In this document: in pieces, positions 24,534 to 33,352 of the stretch
Layout of the letters: every line of letters begins with the position of its first letter
How positions within the stretch are numbered: the stretch's first letter is position 1
Assembly: GCA_035601835.1 (NCBI GenBank)
Contig: DATNNM010000018.1
Coordinates: forward strand, 62,001-126,000
Direction of reading: 5' to 3'
Source of the DNA: Candidatus Tumulicola sp.
GTDB lineage: Bacteria; Vulcanimicrobiota; Vulcanimicrobiia; Eremiobacterales; Eremiobacteraceae
DNA length: 64,000 nt
Made by a program: the position numbers and the translations under genes
Notes under the pieces: generated by a model
The model's database searches: none
Told to the model about the DNA's origin: nothing
The model's input: only the letters and a program-made list of their open reading frames with translations

Positions 24534-25508
24534 ATGTCTACGATACTCTCTCCAAAAATTGGCCACGCTGACATTGTCGCGTTCGCGGAAGAGCGTGTAA
24601 ACCTAAAACGCGACGACGTCAAGGAGGAACGCGCACAGGTACAGCGCTTGCGCGACCGACTCGCTGATCATATCGCGGCAAATCCTGAGTTTGATCTTGT
24701 CAAGATGATCGGGTCGGGCAGCCTTGCTAAAGGTACGTCGCTGAAAACGATCAACGACATCGACGTTGCAGTGTATGTTAAACAAGGCGAGGCGCCTACA
24801 GACGAGTCGGCCCTTCTCGAATGGATAGCCGAACGGTTGCGCGATGCCTACGGTAAGCTCGTGCGCCCGGATCAGATTCAGCCCGGTGTCCACGCCGTTA
24901 CGATTTCGTTCTACGGCACTGGTCTCGACGTCGATGTTGTGCCTATTCTCTACGAAGGTGACGAAGAGCTGTACGGATACCTCATAACGGATACGGGCGA
25001 TCGCGTACTGACGTGCATTCCTCGACATCTTGAGTTTATCCGGACGCGCAAGAAGTCATGGCCAAAGCACTTCAGACAACTGATTCGCCTCACCAAGTGG
25101 TGGGCGAAAACGCAAGGGGAAGCAAACCGGGCTTTTCGATGCAAGAGCTTCATGCTCGAGTTAATCGTCGCAAAAAGTTTCGACGACGGCCTGGACGGGT
25201 CAGACTATCCACGTGCGCTGGAACAAATCTTCTCCTGTATCGTCAAGGGCGGGCTCAAAGAGAAAATCGTCTTCGGCGACTACTACTCTCCGGCAGACGT
25301 GAAGACCGACGGCAGACCCATCCAAATTTACGACCCGGTTAACCCCGTGAACAACGTCGCTGCTCGGTATTCCGACGGGGAGCGCAGCGCAATCGTGGCG
25401 GCGGCCACGGCTGCCCTTGAAGCCATCACATATGCGAGCTACGCTACGACGAAGGCTATTGCGCTCGGACAGTGGCGGAAAGTTTTCGGACCGGAGTTCT
25501 CAGCATGA
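24534..25508 (+). CDS. CBASS CD-NTase (cGAS/DncV-like nucleotide cyclase)
   Basis: Signal-producing enzyme of a CBASS anti-phage system: on infection it joins nucleotides into a cyclic oligonucleotide that activates the effector. A 324-residue protein with the nucleotidyltransferase core GSGSLAKGTSLKTINDIDVAV (Gly-Ser at 60-63, Asp75 and Asp77) and the third carboxylate in LDVDVVPI (Asp134). The C-terminal helical domain ends in the OAS-type motif YDPVNPVNNVA. Association with HORMA and TRIP13 genes suggests clade C or D. I use ATG 24534 (MSTILS); an in-frame ATG at 24483 lies inside nrdJ. Its stop overlaps the HORMA gene (ATGA). Confidence 0.93.
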   Translation: MSTILSPKIGHADIVAFAEERVNLKRDDVKEERAQVQRLRDRLADHIAANPEFDLVKMIGSGSLAKGTSLKTINDIDVAVYVKQGEAPTDESALLEWIAERLRDAYGKLVRPDQIQPGVHAVTISFYGTGLDVDVVPILYEGDEELYGYLITDTGDRVLTCIPRHLEFIRTRKKSWPKHFRQLIRLTKWWAKTQGEANRAFRCKSFMLELIVAKSFDDGLDGSDYPRALEQIFSCIVKGGLKEKIVFGDYYSPADVKTDGRPIQIYDPVNPVNNVAARYSDGERSAIVAAATAALEAITYASYATTKAIALGQWRKVFGPEFSA

Positions 25509-25999
25509 GTTTCACCCAAACAACAACTGCGTCTTTCACGCGCGTCCACGCCCTTTATTTAACTTCGAAGCTGAAGACCGATCTAAAACTCCTGCAAGAC
25601 TTCTATGGTTCCCCTTCGGACAAAGCCATCGAGGACTATGGCGAGGAGATCGCCCTGTACGTCAACGCCATGTACCTGGACCGAGTGTGCTTCGGGTTCA
25701 AGCGGAATGGGCGTTGGATAGCGCCCACAATCGAATATACAGCCGCACAACTCAGCGGAGTTGACCACGATCCCGGACGAATTCGACCGGGGCTCGACAT
25801 CCAAGGGGCGTCCTTCTCAAGCTATCTCTGGCATAGCAGCTACTTTGACAGACTGTCGCAGGCCGAACGCGAGGTCTTCAAGGCTTCGCTGCCAGTGCGG
25901 CGGACGCCGGCCGAAGAGGCCCCCGTGTCCGGCATCTGGACGTCCGACAACACATACTGCGCCGCCGGCCGGGCTCTGCGTCGGAGAACCCTTTCATGA
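25505..25999 (+). CDS. cap7: bacterial HORMA-domain protein (Cap7-type CBASS regulator)
   Basis: A 164-residue HORMA protein. In type III CBASS the closed HORMA, bound to a closure peptide, activates the CD-NTase, and the TRIP13-like ATPase opens it to switch signalling off. The sequence has the bacterial HORMA-1 pattern: SFTRVHALYLTSKLKTDL at the N-terminus, FYGSPSD, MYLDRVCFGFKRNGRWI and PTIEYTA. Only one HORMA gene is present, so this is the single-HORMA subtype. The start at 25505 overlaps the CD-NTase stop (ATGA) and its own stop overlaps the ATPase start (ATGA). The C-terminus is basic (ALRRRTLS). Confidence 0.88.
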   Translation: MSFTQTTTASFTRVHALYLTSKLKTDLKLLQDFYGSPSDKAIEDYGEEIALYVNAMYLDRVCFGFKRNGRWIAPTIEYTAAQLSGVDHDPGRIRPGLDIQGASFSSYLWHSSYFDRLSQAEREVFKASLPVRRTPAEEAPVSGIWTSDNTYCAAGRALRRRTLS

Positions 26000-26928
26000 A
26001 CGGAGAAGTTGCGGTCGAAACGCTAGACGTTTCTTCCTTCCCTGAGATGGATGCGAAACGACGATATGAATCCCTTGTAGGGCTCGAAGATCACAAATCT
26101 CGTCTGGCCAAGCAAATCGCCGTCGTGTTCACGCCGACCTACTTACATTCATGGGTCAAACGGTTCGGAAACGAGAAACTAGCTCAGATCGTCAGGAACC
26201 GTCCACCCCTCTTCATCTTCGCCGGTGATGTTGGTTGCGGAAAAACGGAACTTGCGGAAACGCTTGGAGACGCCGTAGCGCGCAACCTGGATATTGGCGT
26301 CAAGCTCTACCGACTGGCCCTTACGACTAGAGGTAGCGGTTTGGTCGGAGAAATGACCAAGCTGATTTCAACCGCTTTCGCCCGGGTGCGCACTGACGCG
26401 CAATCGTGGCGGGCCGCCAACGGAGATGCACGCGTCGGAGCGATCCTCTTTATTGATGAGGCCGATTCGCTCGGTGAGAGCCGCGAGACTGCGGAAATGC
26501 ACCATGAAGATCGGGTCGGCGTGAACGCGTTGATACGAGGGATTAATGATCTCGCACGTGCCGATCCACCTGTTGTTGTTGTCATGGCAACAAACCGCCC
26601 CGACTCCCTTGACATGGGGATTGTTCGACGTGCTGCTGACATCTTGATCTTCGATCGGCCTGGTGACGCTCATCGCCGACTAGTGCTGAACAATGCGCTC
26701 TGTCCTCCGCTTGACGTGCCGGACATTGATACGCTCGTGCGCGAGACTGGCGTTGTTGGGAATCGACCTTTCGGATACACATATTCCGATCTGACCCAGC
26801 GCTTAATCCCAAACATCGTTATCGCCGCATTGCCAAATAGTCGAATCGACATGCCGCTCGTGCAGCGTATTCTAGAACAAACACCGCCGACAAAGCCATT
26901 TCGGAGTGAAGCGCAACCTGCACGATGA
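25996..26928 (+). CDS. cap6: TRIP13/Pch2-like AAA+ ATPase (Cap6-type CBASS regulator)
   Basis: A 310-residue AAA+ remodeller that is expected to unfold the HORMA N-terminus and so disassemble the active CD-NTase complex, preventing accidental suicide. Walker A is GDVGCGKTE (77-85), Walker B ILFIDEAD (150-157), sensor 1 VMATNRPD (about 196-203) and a pair of Arg (RRAAD, 211-212) fits the Arg finger. The order and length match bacterial TRIP13 homologues. It overlaps both neighbours by 4 bp. Confidence 0.93.
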   Translation: MNGEVAVETLDVSSFPEMDAKRRYESLVGLEDHKSRLAKQIAVVFTPTYLHSWVKRFGNEKLAQIVRNRPPLFIFAGDVGCGKTELAETLGDAVARNLDIGVKLYRLALTTRGSGLVGEMTKLISTAFARVRTDAQSWRAANGDARVGAILFIDEADSLGESRETAEMHHEDRVGVNALIRGINDLARADPPVVVVMATNRPDSLDMGIVRRAADILIFDRPGDAHRRLVLNNALCPPLDVPDIDTLVRETGVVGNRPFGYTYSDLTQRLIPNIVIAALPNSRIDMPLVQRILEQTPPTKPFRSEAQPAR

Positions 26929-28139
26929 CGGATCCTCGAGGCCGGTGGTTCGTTAGCTACAAGCGCGAGAATAGTGATAGAGTCGGCACGCTAGCGTCAG
27001 CGCTTCATGAACATGGTATCCCTACTTGGCTTGACACCGAGAACCTCAAATCCGAACCAACTGATGATGCGACTAGGGCGGCAATCCGCCACGCCGAGAC
27101 TGCCGGCGCAATATTATTCGCGACTGGACTTGTCGCAAGCTCAGACGCCATTCGACTCGTTGAAGCGCCGGAGATACTCGGGCGGTGGCGACGGGATCCA
27201 AGCTTCGGAGTGGTGCCGGTTATTTCAGGTGGCCTGAACTACGAGGATGCTGGTCAAGTATATGGGGACTCAATAGCCGATCATGACCTGTCCCTCTGGA
27301 ACATCTACAAAGCACGTGATGTGAAGTTCTCCGACCTTGACGCTCGGGCTGTTAGTCAACGAATCTTAGAAGCGCGCCTCTCCGCTCTGCACGGCTATCT
27401 TCCTCCCAACGAGCCAATATCGATTGCGCTGTACACACGTGAGCGACCTCATGCTACTCTTGGGCGTTCGCTAAGCATAGACTGGTCCCACTGCTTCGAC
27501 CCGCGTCACTGTTCAGCGCTTGATTGGAGTGATCGGTTGCTGCCAACGCTAGATAATGTGGCTAAGGCTGTGCGAAGGCAGGCGTCCGGACGCACGGTCA
27601 TTGCCGAAGGGCTTCTAGGAATACCGGCAGCCTTTGCTCTTGGTGCTTGCTTCTCCACGACGCGCGGTGTTCGGATTTATTGGCGACAGGGAGCCTCGGA
27701 TACCGCCGACCAATTGTGGGGCCTCGATGCCCCTGCCGTTGCTGCAACCATCCAGGTGAAATCGGAATCTCGTACTCTCGGTGCGAAGGACCTAGCCGTT
27801 CTGGTTTCAGTAACGGGAGATGTTCGAGAAGATTTTGCTCGCACGGTAAAGGCGGTGCCGCCACTGCGATGCATCGTGGATGTGCTCCTCAGTCCGCCGT
27901 CGCGCCGCATAACCGGAGCCGAGGCGGCGATGATCGCACGTGCGACATCTGACGCCGTGCGCGACGCACGAACTACGTATGGCGCAACCGGCAAGGTCCA
28001 CCTCTTTTTTTCTGGTCCCGTCGGACTGGCGATGATGCTGGGCCAATTGTTCAACACATTTCCTCAAATCGCAACCTATGAATATGGTTCGGACCAAGAC
28101 CCACCTTATAGGCCAGCCGCTATAATAATCAATCCGTGA
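26925..28139 (+). CDS. cap12: TIR-SAVED CBASS effector (Cap12-like)
   Basis: Effector of the CBASS operon, 404 residues. The N-terminal TIR domain (about 1-150) has WFVSYKRENSDRV, GIPTWLDTENL and a Glu (E80 in SSDAIRLVEAPE) at the position of the NAD-hydrolysing Glu. The C-terminal half (about 165-404) is a SAVED domain, recognised by ending KVHLFFSGPVGLAMMLGQ and YEYG. In studied TIR-SAVED proteins, cyclic trinucleotide binding makes the protein stack into filaments so that TIR destroys NAD+ and the infected cell dies. It overlaps the ATPase stop by 4 bp (ATGA). Ligand identity here is inferred. Confidence 0.88.
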   Translation: MTDPRGRWFVSYKRENSDRVGTLASALHEHGIPTWLDTENLKSEPTDDATRAAIRHAETAGAILFATGLVASSDAIRLVEAPEILGRWRRDPSFGVVPVISGGLNYEDAGQVYGDSIADHDLSLWNIYKARDVKFSDLDARAVSQRILEARLSALHGYLPPNEPISIALYTRERPHATLGRSLSIDWSHCFDPRHCSALDWSDRLLPTLDNVAKAVRRQASGRTVIAEGLLGIPAAFALGACFSTTRGVRIYWRQGASDTADQLWGLDAPAVAATIQVKSESRTLGAKDLAVLVSVTGDVREDFARTVKAVPPLRCIVDVLLSPPSRRITGAEAAMIARATSDAVRDARTTYGATGKVHLFFSGPVGLAMMLGQLFNTFPQIATYEYGSDQDPPYRPAAIIINP

Positions 28140-28289
28140 AGTTCGAGGCTGTAGCGCGATCAGCATCGAAGTCGGCTCGCTTGGTCGCCCTTTTTCTCAG
28201 GCTATTCAAAACCGGCGCAAGCCATAATTGCCGTGGCATCTTCTTAATTCTTGCCTAATCCCCCAACATAACTCAAGGAGCTCAAAACC
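28140..28289. other. intergenic gap after the CBASS operon
   Basis: A 150-bp region with no ORF of note. It ends with AAGGAG 9 nt before the GTG of the next gene. No terminator, tRNA, attachment-site-like repeat or integrase remnant is visible, and no convincing promoter hexamer pair was found. Confidence 0.5.
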
Positions 28290-29057
28290 GTGACCCACCC
28301 AGTTCGGAACACGGCCCTCGCGGCCGGCATGTTCCTATCATGCCTTATCGCCGTCGCAGCCCAATCAATGGCGGCGGTGCCCTCTGCGCTGCTCCCGCCC
28401 GTGGGAGCATCACAGACGTTCACAGCCTCGATCCACTTCGATCGCCCGAGCGGCGCCGCGTTCAGCCCCAAGCCCGAACCCCAGGAAAGCGGCGGCAACT
28501 CGACCGACAAGAAAGAGACCAACGAGCGCGGCGGTGCCGAGCGCGGCTTCCGTCACGACCAATCCGGCACGCTGACCATCAAGCGTTCCTCGCAGGACGC
28601 GATTCAAGTGAGCAGCGGCGGCGCTCTCGATTCCTTCAACGCCTCGTATCCCGTCAATCCGACTTCAGCGGCCCCGGGCTCAAAGCCGAACCCGTTTGTC
28701 CAGGCCGTCTACAATGCGCTCGCGCTCGCGCCGAACAGCCCGAACCAGCTGCGCGCCGGCGATGAGTGGAACGCATCCATTCCGATCCATGCGGGTCGAA
28801 ATTCGCACGGCGCTCTGCCGATCAAAGTCAAGGTCATCTCGGTGAACGGCAACAGCGCCAAGCTCGAAGGCACTGGCAGCCAAACCCTGACCTTCACCTC
28901 GCCGCGCGGCCAACGACAAGCAGACGTCAGCGCCACGATCGCCATGACCCTCGTCGGCGGCCGTCTCAACGCCTACACCGAAAAGGTCTCGCGAACGATG
29001 CACGGGCAAGCCGGATCGTTCACGACCAGCAACACGACGATGCTGACCTCGCCCTAA
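28290..29057 (+). CDS. exported hypothetical protein
   Basis: A 255-residue protein with a signal peptide (ALAAGMFLSCLIAVAAQSMA). It contains a charged low-complexity stretch (about 60-95, KKETNERGGAERG) and a C-terminal beta-rich part with KVKVISVNGNSAKLEGTGSQTLTF. No family is recognised. GTG start with AAGGAG 9 nt upstream. A strong terminator follows 21 bp after the stop, so it is a monocistronic unit. Confidence 0.7.
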   Translation: MTHPVRNTALAAGMFLSCLIAVAAQSMAAVPSALLPPVGASQTFTASIHFDRPSGAAFSPKPEPQESGGNSTDKKETNERGGAERGFRHDQSGTLTIKRSSQDAIQVSSGGALDSFNASYPVNPTSAAPGSKPNPFVQAVYNALALAPNSPNQLRAGDEWNASIPIHAGRNSHGALPIKVKVISVNGNSAKLEGTGSQTLTFTSPRGQRQADVSATIAMTLVGGRLNAYTEKVSRTMHGQAGSFTTSNTTMLTSP

Positions 29058-29078
29058 GCAGGCGGCTCAAGCTCCAAT

Positions 29079-29118
29079 AAAAGAGCGGCAGCGTCCATCG
29101 CGACGTTGCCGCTCTTTT
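29079..29118 (+). terminator. rho-independent terminator
   Basis: AAAAGAGCGGCA pairs with TGCCGCTCTTTT with an inner extension of about 5 bp and a 6-nt loop, followed by TCTG. A stable GC-rich stem with a T run after the exported-protein gene. The AAAA on the left arm means it could work in both directions. Confidence 0.8.
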
Positions 29119-29168
29119 CTGCGCCCGGGGCAAAGGGCGCTGGTTTTTCAGAGCGAACGAGCGCCTGC

Positions 29169-29621
29169 ATGTGGATCGTGTTCGCCCACGTCGCGATCGT
29201 ATTCGTGGGTTTTGCCCTGACGGTCGGCACCGGAATTTTTCTCACGCAGATCATCCAAGGCGGCGACGTCCGTTCCATTCGAACCGCAGTGAATGCCGCG
29301 ATTCCGGCCCAGACGACGGGTGGCGTTCTGGTGCTGATCTCCGCTATCATCGGCTTTTTCGCGGCGATCAACCTCGGATTCGATCTGCACGCCCGATGGC
29401 TTTCGATCTCGATGGTTCTCGTCGTTATCCTTCTTCTGGAGGGCTTTGGGCGGCGTTATCCCCGCCTCTTACGGCTCGCAAAAGCCGCGAAGGACAGCCC
29501 GGAGGACCAGCCGTCGCCGGAGCTGCGCGCCTTGCTGGTCGACCGCTTCGAGGGACTTGGCAACGCGGTAAGCGGCATTATTTGGCTCAGCCTCCTCGTG
29601 ATGATGATCGTCAAGCCATAG
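29169..29621 (+). CDS. integral membrane protein (DUF2269-like)
   Basis: A 150-residue inner-membrane protein with about four hydrophobic segments (WIVFAHVAIVFVGFALTVG, VLVLISAIIGFFAAIN, LSISMVLVVILLLEG, IIWLSLLVMMIV). The pattern resembles DUF2269 membrane proteins, whose function is unknown. I start it at ATG 29169; the upstream in-frame ATG at 29106 lies within the terminator stem. The stop region overlaps the end of the convergent GNAT gene by 11 bp. Confidence 0.65.
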   Translation: MWIVFAHVAIVFVGFALTVGTGIFLTQIIQGGDVRSIRTAVNAAIPAQTTGGVLVLISAIIGFFAAINLGFDLHARWLSISMVLVVILLLEGFGRRYPRLLRLAKAAKDSPEDQPSPELRALLVDRFEGLGNAVSGIIWLSLLVMMIVKP

Positions 29622-30120
29622 GCCCCTTCTGGATTCGGTAGACCAAGTGCTCGATGCCGCGACGCATGACGATTTTCCAAACAACCATGCCCACCCGTTG
29701 CGCCACGGCGCGTGACGCTTCGTTCGCCGGACGGATGAGCGAGATGAGCTGCGAACGGCCAAGTTCATTGAACCCGTAGTCGCGGCACGCGATCGCGGCC
29801 TCGGTCGCGTAACCCTTGTGCCAGTAGGCGCTCTTCAACAAGTAGCCGATTTCCGTCTCACCTACGCCGTCGACGGTCTGTGCGAGCAAACCAACCTGAC
29901 CTACGAACTCCTGGGAAGAACGCAGCTCCACTGCCCACAAACCGTGGCCGTGCCGCGCGTAGCTCTCGCGCTGCCAGGCCAACCACTCCGCAGTCTCGCT
30001 GCGGTCCTTCAATCCCGGATAGTAGCGCATGACCAGCGGGTCGTTGAACATCGCGTACAACTCGTCGAAGTCGCCGTCCGTGAGTCGGCGAAGCGCAAGC
30101 CTTTGCGTTTCCAGAATCAA
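29611..30120 (-). CDS. GNAT acetyltransferase (RimJ/RimL-like), TTG start
   Basis: A 169-residue acetyl-CoA-dependent N-acetyltransferase. It opens LETQRLALRRLTDGDFDELY and has the acetyl-CoA segment YWHKGYATEAAIACRDYGF and RAVAQRVGM near the end, like the GNAT at 13200-13712. The start is TTG at 30120 overlapping the M48 protease stop (TTGA), so the two are translationally coupled. The longer ORF going up to 30225 is the shadow of the protease gene. Acceptor unknown. Confidence 0.85.
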   Translation of the reverse strand: MILETQRLALRRLTDGDFDELYAMFNDPLVMRYYPGLKDRSETAEWLAWQRESYARHGHGLWAVELRSSQEFVGQVGLLAQTVDGVGETEIGYLLKSAYWHKGYATEAAIACRDYGFNELGRSQLISLIRPANEASRAVAQRVGMVVWKIVMRRGIEHLVYRIQKGPMA

Positions 30121-32042
30121 TGCGCGAGTTTTTGGGGCTCGTCGATGTAGCCCTCGTACACCAAGCCGACGGCGATCTCCAACGACAACCCCAGCATGTG
30201 CTTCTGCAGCGTATAATCCTCGCACGTGCCGCCCGACGCCTGAACGTCTCGGAGCACCGCGTCAACGGGCGCCTTCGTCTCAAACGAGATCCACGACGCG
30301 CACGCGATATCGCCCGGCAGCGCGCCCGACTTGATCGCAGCGGGATAATCCGGAACGACGATGCCGTTGAAGCGATACGCCAGCGCCTTCGCATACGCTG
30401 CATAGCGCTCCGGCGCCGAATACAGGTCCAGCAGCGAGATCTCCGCCGAAAGATTGCGCGTCTGCGACACGTACATGAGCCCGTCGGACGCCTGTGCGTT
30501 GGCCGCGAGGTCATCCCACGTCGAGACCGCGTGATCCACGATGCTCTTCACCGTCGCCATCTTCTGATCCGGGATGTCGCCGGTCTGCGGATCGACCAGG
30601 TGCGTCAGCCCCATCACCGCGCTCACGGAGTTGGCTTCGGTATCGCCCCGCGCGACCGACGCGCGCGCGGCGTCCATAGCCGAGAGCAGCCCCTTGTCCG
30701 AGGTCGACAGATTCGCGATCAAAGATGGATAGTACGTCAGCAGCGTCTGCGTCTTGGGCGTCAGCCGCGGGTCCGCCATGAGATCATCCATCTCGCGCAG
30801 CGTCGCGCGGTTCTCCGCGATGAGGCCGGCAGCCGAGGAAAAGACGTCGCCGTCGAACTCCAGCGTCGCTGTCATGTCGCGCGCGATGCGCTCGAGCGCC
30901 CCCGTGATCGAGTGCAGGTTCGGCTGTTTGCCCTTGCCCGGCCCCGGACCGCTTCCCCCGCTGTCGGTCCCTTCGCTCGTGATGCGCTGCAGGCGCCCAG
31001 CGAGGGCATCGACGTTGCCGAGCCCGTCCCTCGCCTGCTTTTTCGCGGCGGTGAGCGCTGCATCGGTTTCGCCGATGACGGCGCGCAATTTGTTCATCGC
31101 ATCGGCGCGAGCCGAATCACCCGGCAGCGTCAGACTTGCGACGCGCGTATCCGCAGCCGCCCGCGGACCAGATTCACGCAGCGCGATGTCGAGCTGCGAG
31201 AGATGGCTCTGTGCCAGCGGATCACCCGCTGACGCTGCGCCCACCTCATTGAGCCGGGCGCGCGCGTACTGATAGCGGCCTTCTTCCTGATCGTGGATCG
31301 CCTGCGTCACCTGCGCGCCGGTAGAAGGGCGGTCAAGCTCCTGATATCCGAGCAGGTGCGAAACGCGATCGCGGGGATTCGGGTGATCCCGGAACGCTTT
31401 ATCCGCGCGGCTGTCCGGGCCGGGGTCCATCTTGCCAAGCTTCGTCATCATGTCGACGGTCGCGCGTGGATCGTAGCCCGCGGCCGTCATCATGGTGAGC
31501 CCGTAGTGATCGGCCTGCAACTCATCGGCGCGCGAGTAGCGGTCCATCGCGAGTTCGCCGCCCAAACCGCCGAGCAGCCCGACCACCGGCGACACGATCG
31601 AGAGGATGCCGAGCAAAATGCTCATGATCGTGGATTGATTGGCCTGTTTGGTCACGTGGTGCATCTCGACGTGACCCATCTCGTGACCGAGAATTCCAGC
31701 GAGCTCATCGTCTGCCGAGACGAAATTCAAGAGTCCGGTATTGACATGCACGAAGCCGCCCGGCAGCGCGAACGCGTTGATCTGGGGCGTGTCGATGATG
31801 ATGAACTTGTATTGGATGTCGGCGCGCTTGCGATGCTCGGAAAGCCTTTGGCCGATGCGCCCGACCCAGTCCGTCAGGAAAGGATCATTGACCAGCACGC
31901 TTTGCCGGTCGACTTGATCGCTCTCGTCGCGGCCCCTTGCGACCTCTTGCGACGTGCTCATCGCAACGGCCGGACTCACGTTGGACCATAGGAGCAGGGA
32001 GAGGCAGGCGGCGCTTGCCGCTCGCAGGGCCTTTTTGGTCAT
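30117..32042 (-). CDS. M48 family zinc metalloprotease (BepA-like) with long C-terminal region
   Basis: An exported 641-residue protein with signal peptide (MTKKALRAASAACLSLLLWS) and the Zn motif HEMGH (120-124), the third ligand Glu in RADELQADHYG, and the FALPGGFVHV segment typical of M48C. In Gram-negative bacteria this class (BepA/LoiP) works on outer-membrane assembly in the periplasm. BepA has TPR repeats of about 180 residues after the protease; here a longer, mostly helical C-terminal region of about 380 residues follows with no clear TPR. The ATG is preceded by AAGGA. It is divergent from a TPR-protein gene. Confidence 0.88.
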   Translation of the reverse strand: MTKKALRAASAACLSLLLWSNVSPAVAMSTSQEVARGRDESDQVDRQSVLVNDPFLTDWVGRIGQRLSEHRKRADIQYKFIIIDTPQINAFALPGGFVHVNTGLLNFVSADDELAGILGHEMGHVEMHHVTKQANQSTIMSILLGILSIVSPVVGLLGGLGGELAMDRYSRADELQADHYGLTMMTAAGYDPRATVDMMTKLGKMDPGPDSRADKAFRDHPNPRDRVSHLLGYQELDRPSTGAQVTQAIHDQEEGRYQYARARLNEVGAASAGDPLAQSHLSQLDIALRESGPRAAADTRVASLTLPGDSARADAMNKLRAVIGETDAALTAAKKQARDGLGNVDALAGRLQRITSEGTDSGGSGPGPGKGKQPNLHSITGALERIARDMTATLEFDGDVFSSAAGLIAENRATLREMDDLMADPRLTPKTQTLLTYYPSLIANLSTSDKGLLSAMDAARASVARGDTEANSVSAVMGLTHLVDPQTGDIPDQKMATVKSIVDHAVSTWDDLAANAQASDGLMYVSQTRNLSAEISLLDLYSAPERYAAYAKALAYRFNGIVVPDYPAAIKSGALPGDIACASWISFETKAPVDAVLRDVQASGGTCEDYTLQKHMLGLSLEIAVGLVYEGYIDEPQKLAH

Positions 32043-32164
32043 GGAATTCCTTTTGACGAAATAGCGCTGTGACTCAGAATACGACCTTTCGCTGGGACAA
32101 TCCTTAGATTAGATGACAGCCCGCAGTTTTGCGGGAAATCTGCTCGGCAGAACGGAGGACTTCC

Positions 32165-33352
32165 ATGCGACCCCTGTGCGCCGCGCTTCTCCTCGTCGCC
32201 TCGCTCTTCGGCGCGTTCGCCCACCAGAGTCCGGCGGCAAGCGCTGCCGATGCCGGCACGCCCGTCGAATCAGCGCGCGGGCTCTTCGCCAAGGGCGATT
32301 ACTACGGCGCCATCTCGATCCTCGATAAGGCGCTCGCGCTCAATCCGAAAAACGCCGAGGCGCTCGTCCTGCGCGGCGATTGCAAAGACAACGTCGGCGA
32401 CATCAAGGGGGCGATCGCCGACTATACCAAAGCCATCGCCATCCAGCCGGGCTATGCCTACGCGTACGCGACCCGCTGTGATTCGAAGCGCGAACTCGGC
32501 GACTACCAAAGCGCGGTCGCCGATTGCAACAAAGCCATCGCGCTCGATCCCAAGGACGGCTATGCCTTCGACCGCCGGGGCAAACTGCGCGACGATCTCA
32601 ACGACTATCGCGAGGCGATCGCCGACTATGACAAGGCCGTCACCTTGGATCCCACGGACAAGCGCTTTCGCCTTGATCGGGCCAGTTCCAAGCTCAACAT
32701 CGCCGATGCGGACGGCGCGGTCTCCGACACCAGCATCGTCCTCACCGCGGACCCCGCGTCCGCGCGCGCCCATGCGTTGCGCGGTCGGGCGGAATATCTC
32801 AAGAAAGACAGCGCCTCCGCGCTTGAGGATTTGAACCAAGCCATCGCCCTTGACGACCAGTACGCCTACGCATACGTGTCTCGCTGCATCATCCAGCGCT
32901 CGTTGCAGCACTATGATGAAGCGTTGGCCGACTGCGCCAAGGCGCTCTCGGTCGACCCCAAGTACGACGACGCGTTGTACAATCGTGGTCTGGTCTACCG
33001 CAAGATGAAGCGCTACGACGACGCCATCGCCGACCTCACCGGTTACCTCAAACTGCATCCGAAGGATCCCGACACGCTCTTCTATCGCGGCCTCTCCTAT
33101 GCGGACGGCGGCGATTACAACGCCGCCTTGACCGATCTCAACGCGTACGTGCGCCTAGCGCCCAACGATCCCGACGGCTACTACAATCGCGGACGTTTTC
33201 GCGCGAAGCTCGGCGACTCGAAGGGCGCGATCGCCGACCTGCAGCTGGCCGCGAAGCTTTATCGCGCCAACAACGACGCCACCAGCGCCAACGACGCGGA
33301 CGATCTCATCCGCACGCTGCAAAGCGGCGGTCAGATCCTCTCCCGCGCGTGA
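32165..33352 (+). CDS. exported TPR-repeat protein
   Basis: A 395-residue protein with a signal peptide (MRPLCAALLLVASLFGAFAH) and about 9-10 tetratricopeptide repeats, seen as recurring patterns such as ALALNPKNAEALVLRGD, AIADYTKAIAIQPGYAYAY and AIADYDKAVTLDP. TPRs are protein-interaction scaffolds, here presumably in the periplasm. Start ATG 32165 follows GGAGG by 7 nt. Its TGA overlaps the GTG of the following epimerase gene. The divergent M48 protease gene 122 bp away may be functionally linked. Confidence 0.88.
   Translation: MRPLCAALLLVASLFGAFAHQSPAASAADAGTPVESARGLFAKGDYYGAISILDKALALNPKNAEALVLRGDCKDNVGDIKGAIADYTKAIAIQPGYAYAYATRCDSKRELGDYQSAVADCNKAIALDPKDGYAFDRRGKLRDDLNDYREAIADYDKAVTLDPTDKRFRLDRASSKLNIADADGAVSDTSIVLTADPASARAHALRGRAEYLKKDSASALEDLNQAIALDDQYAYAYVSRCIIQRSLQHYDEALADCAKALSVDPKYDDALYNRGLVYRKMKRYDDAIADLTGYLKLHPKDPDTLFYRGLSYADGGDYNAALTDLNAYVRLAPNDPDGYYNRGRFRAKLGDSKGAIADLQLAAKLYRANNDATSANDADDLIRTLQSGGQILSRA

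Noticed and set aside
24508-28290. Prophage or integrative element around CBASS
   Set aside because: No integrase, transposase, tRNA or flanking direct repeat was found at either edge; only base composition hints at transfer.
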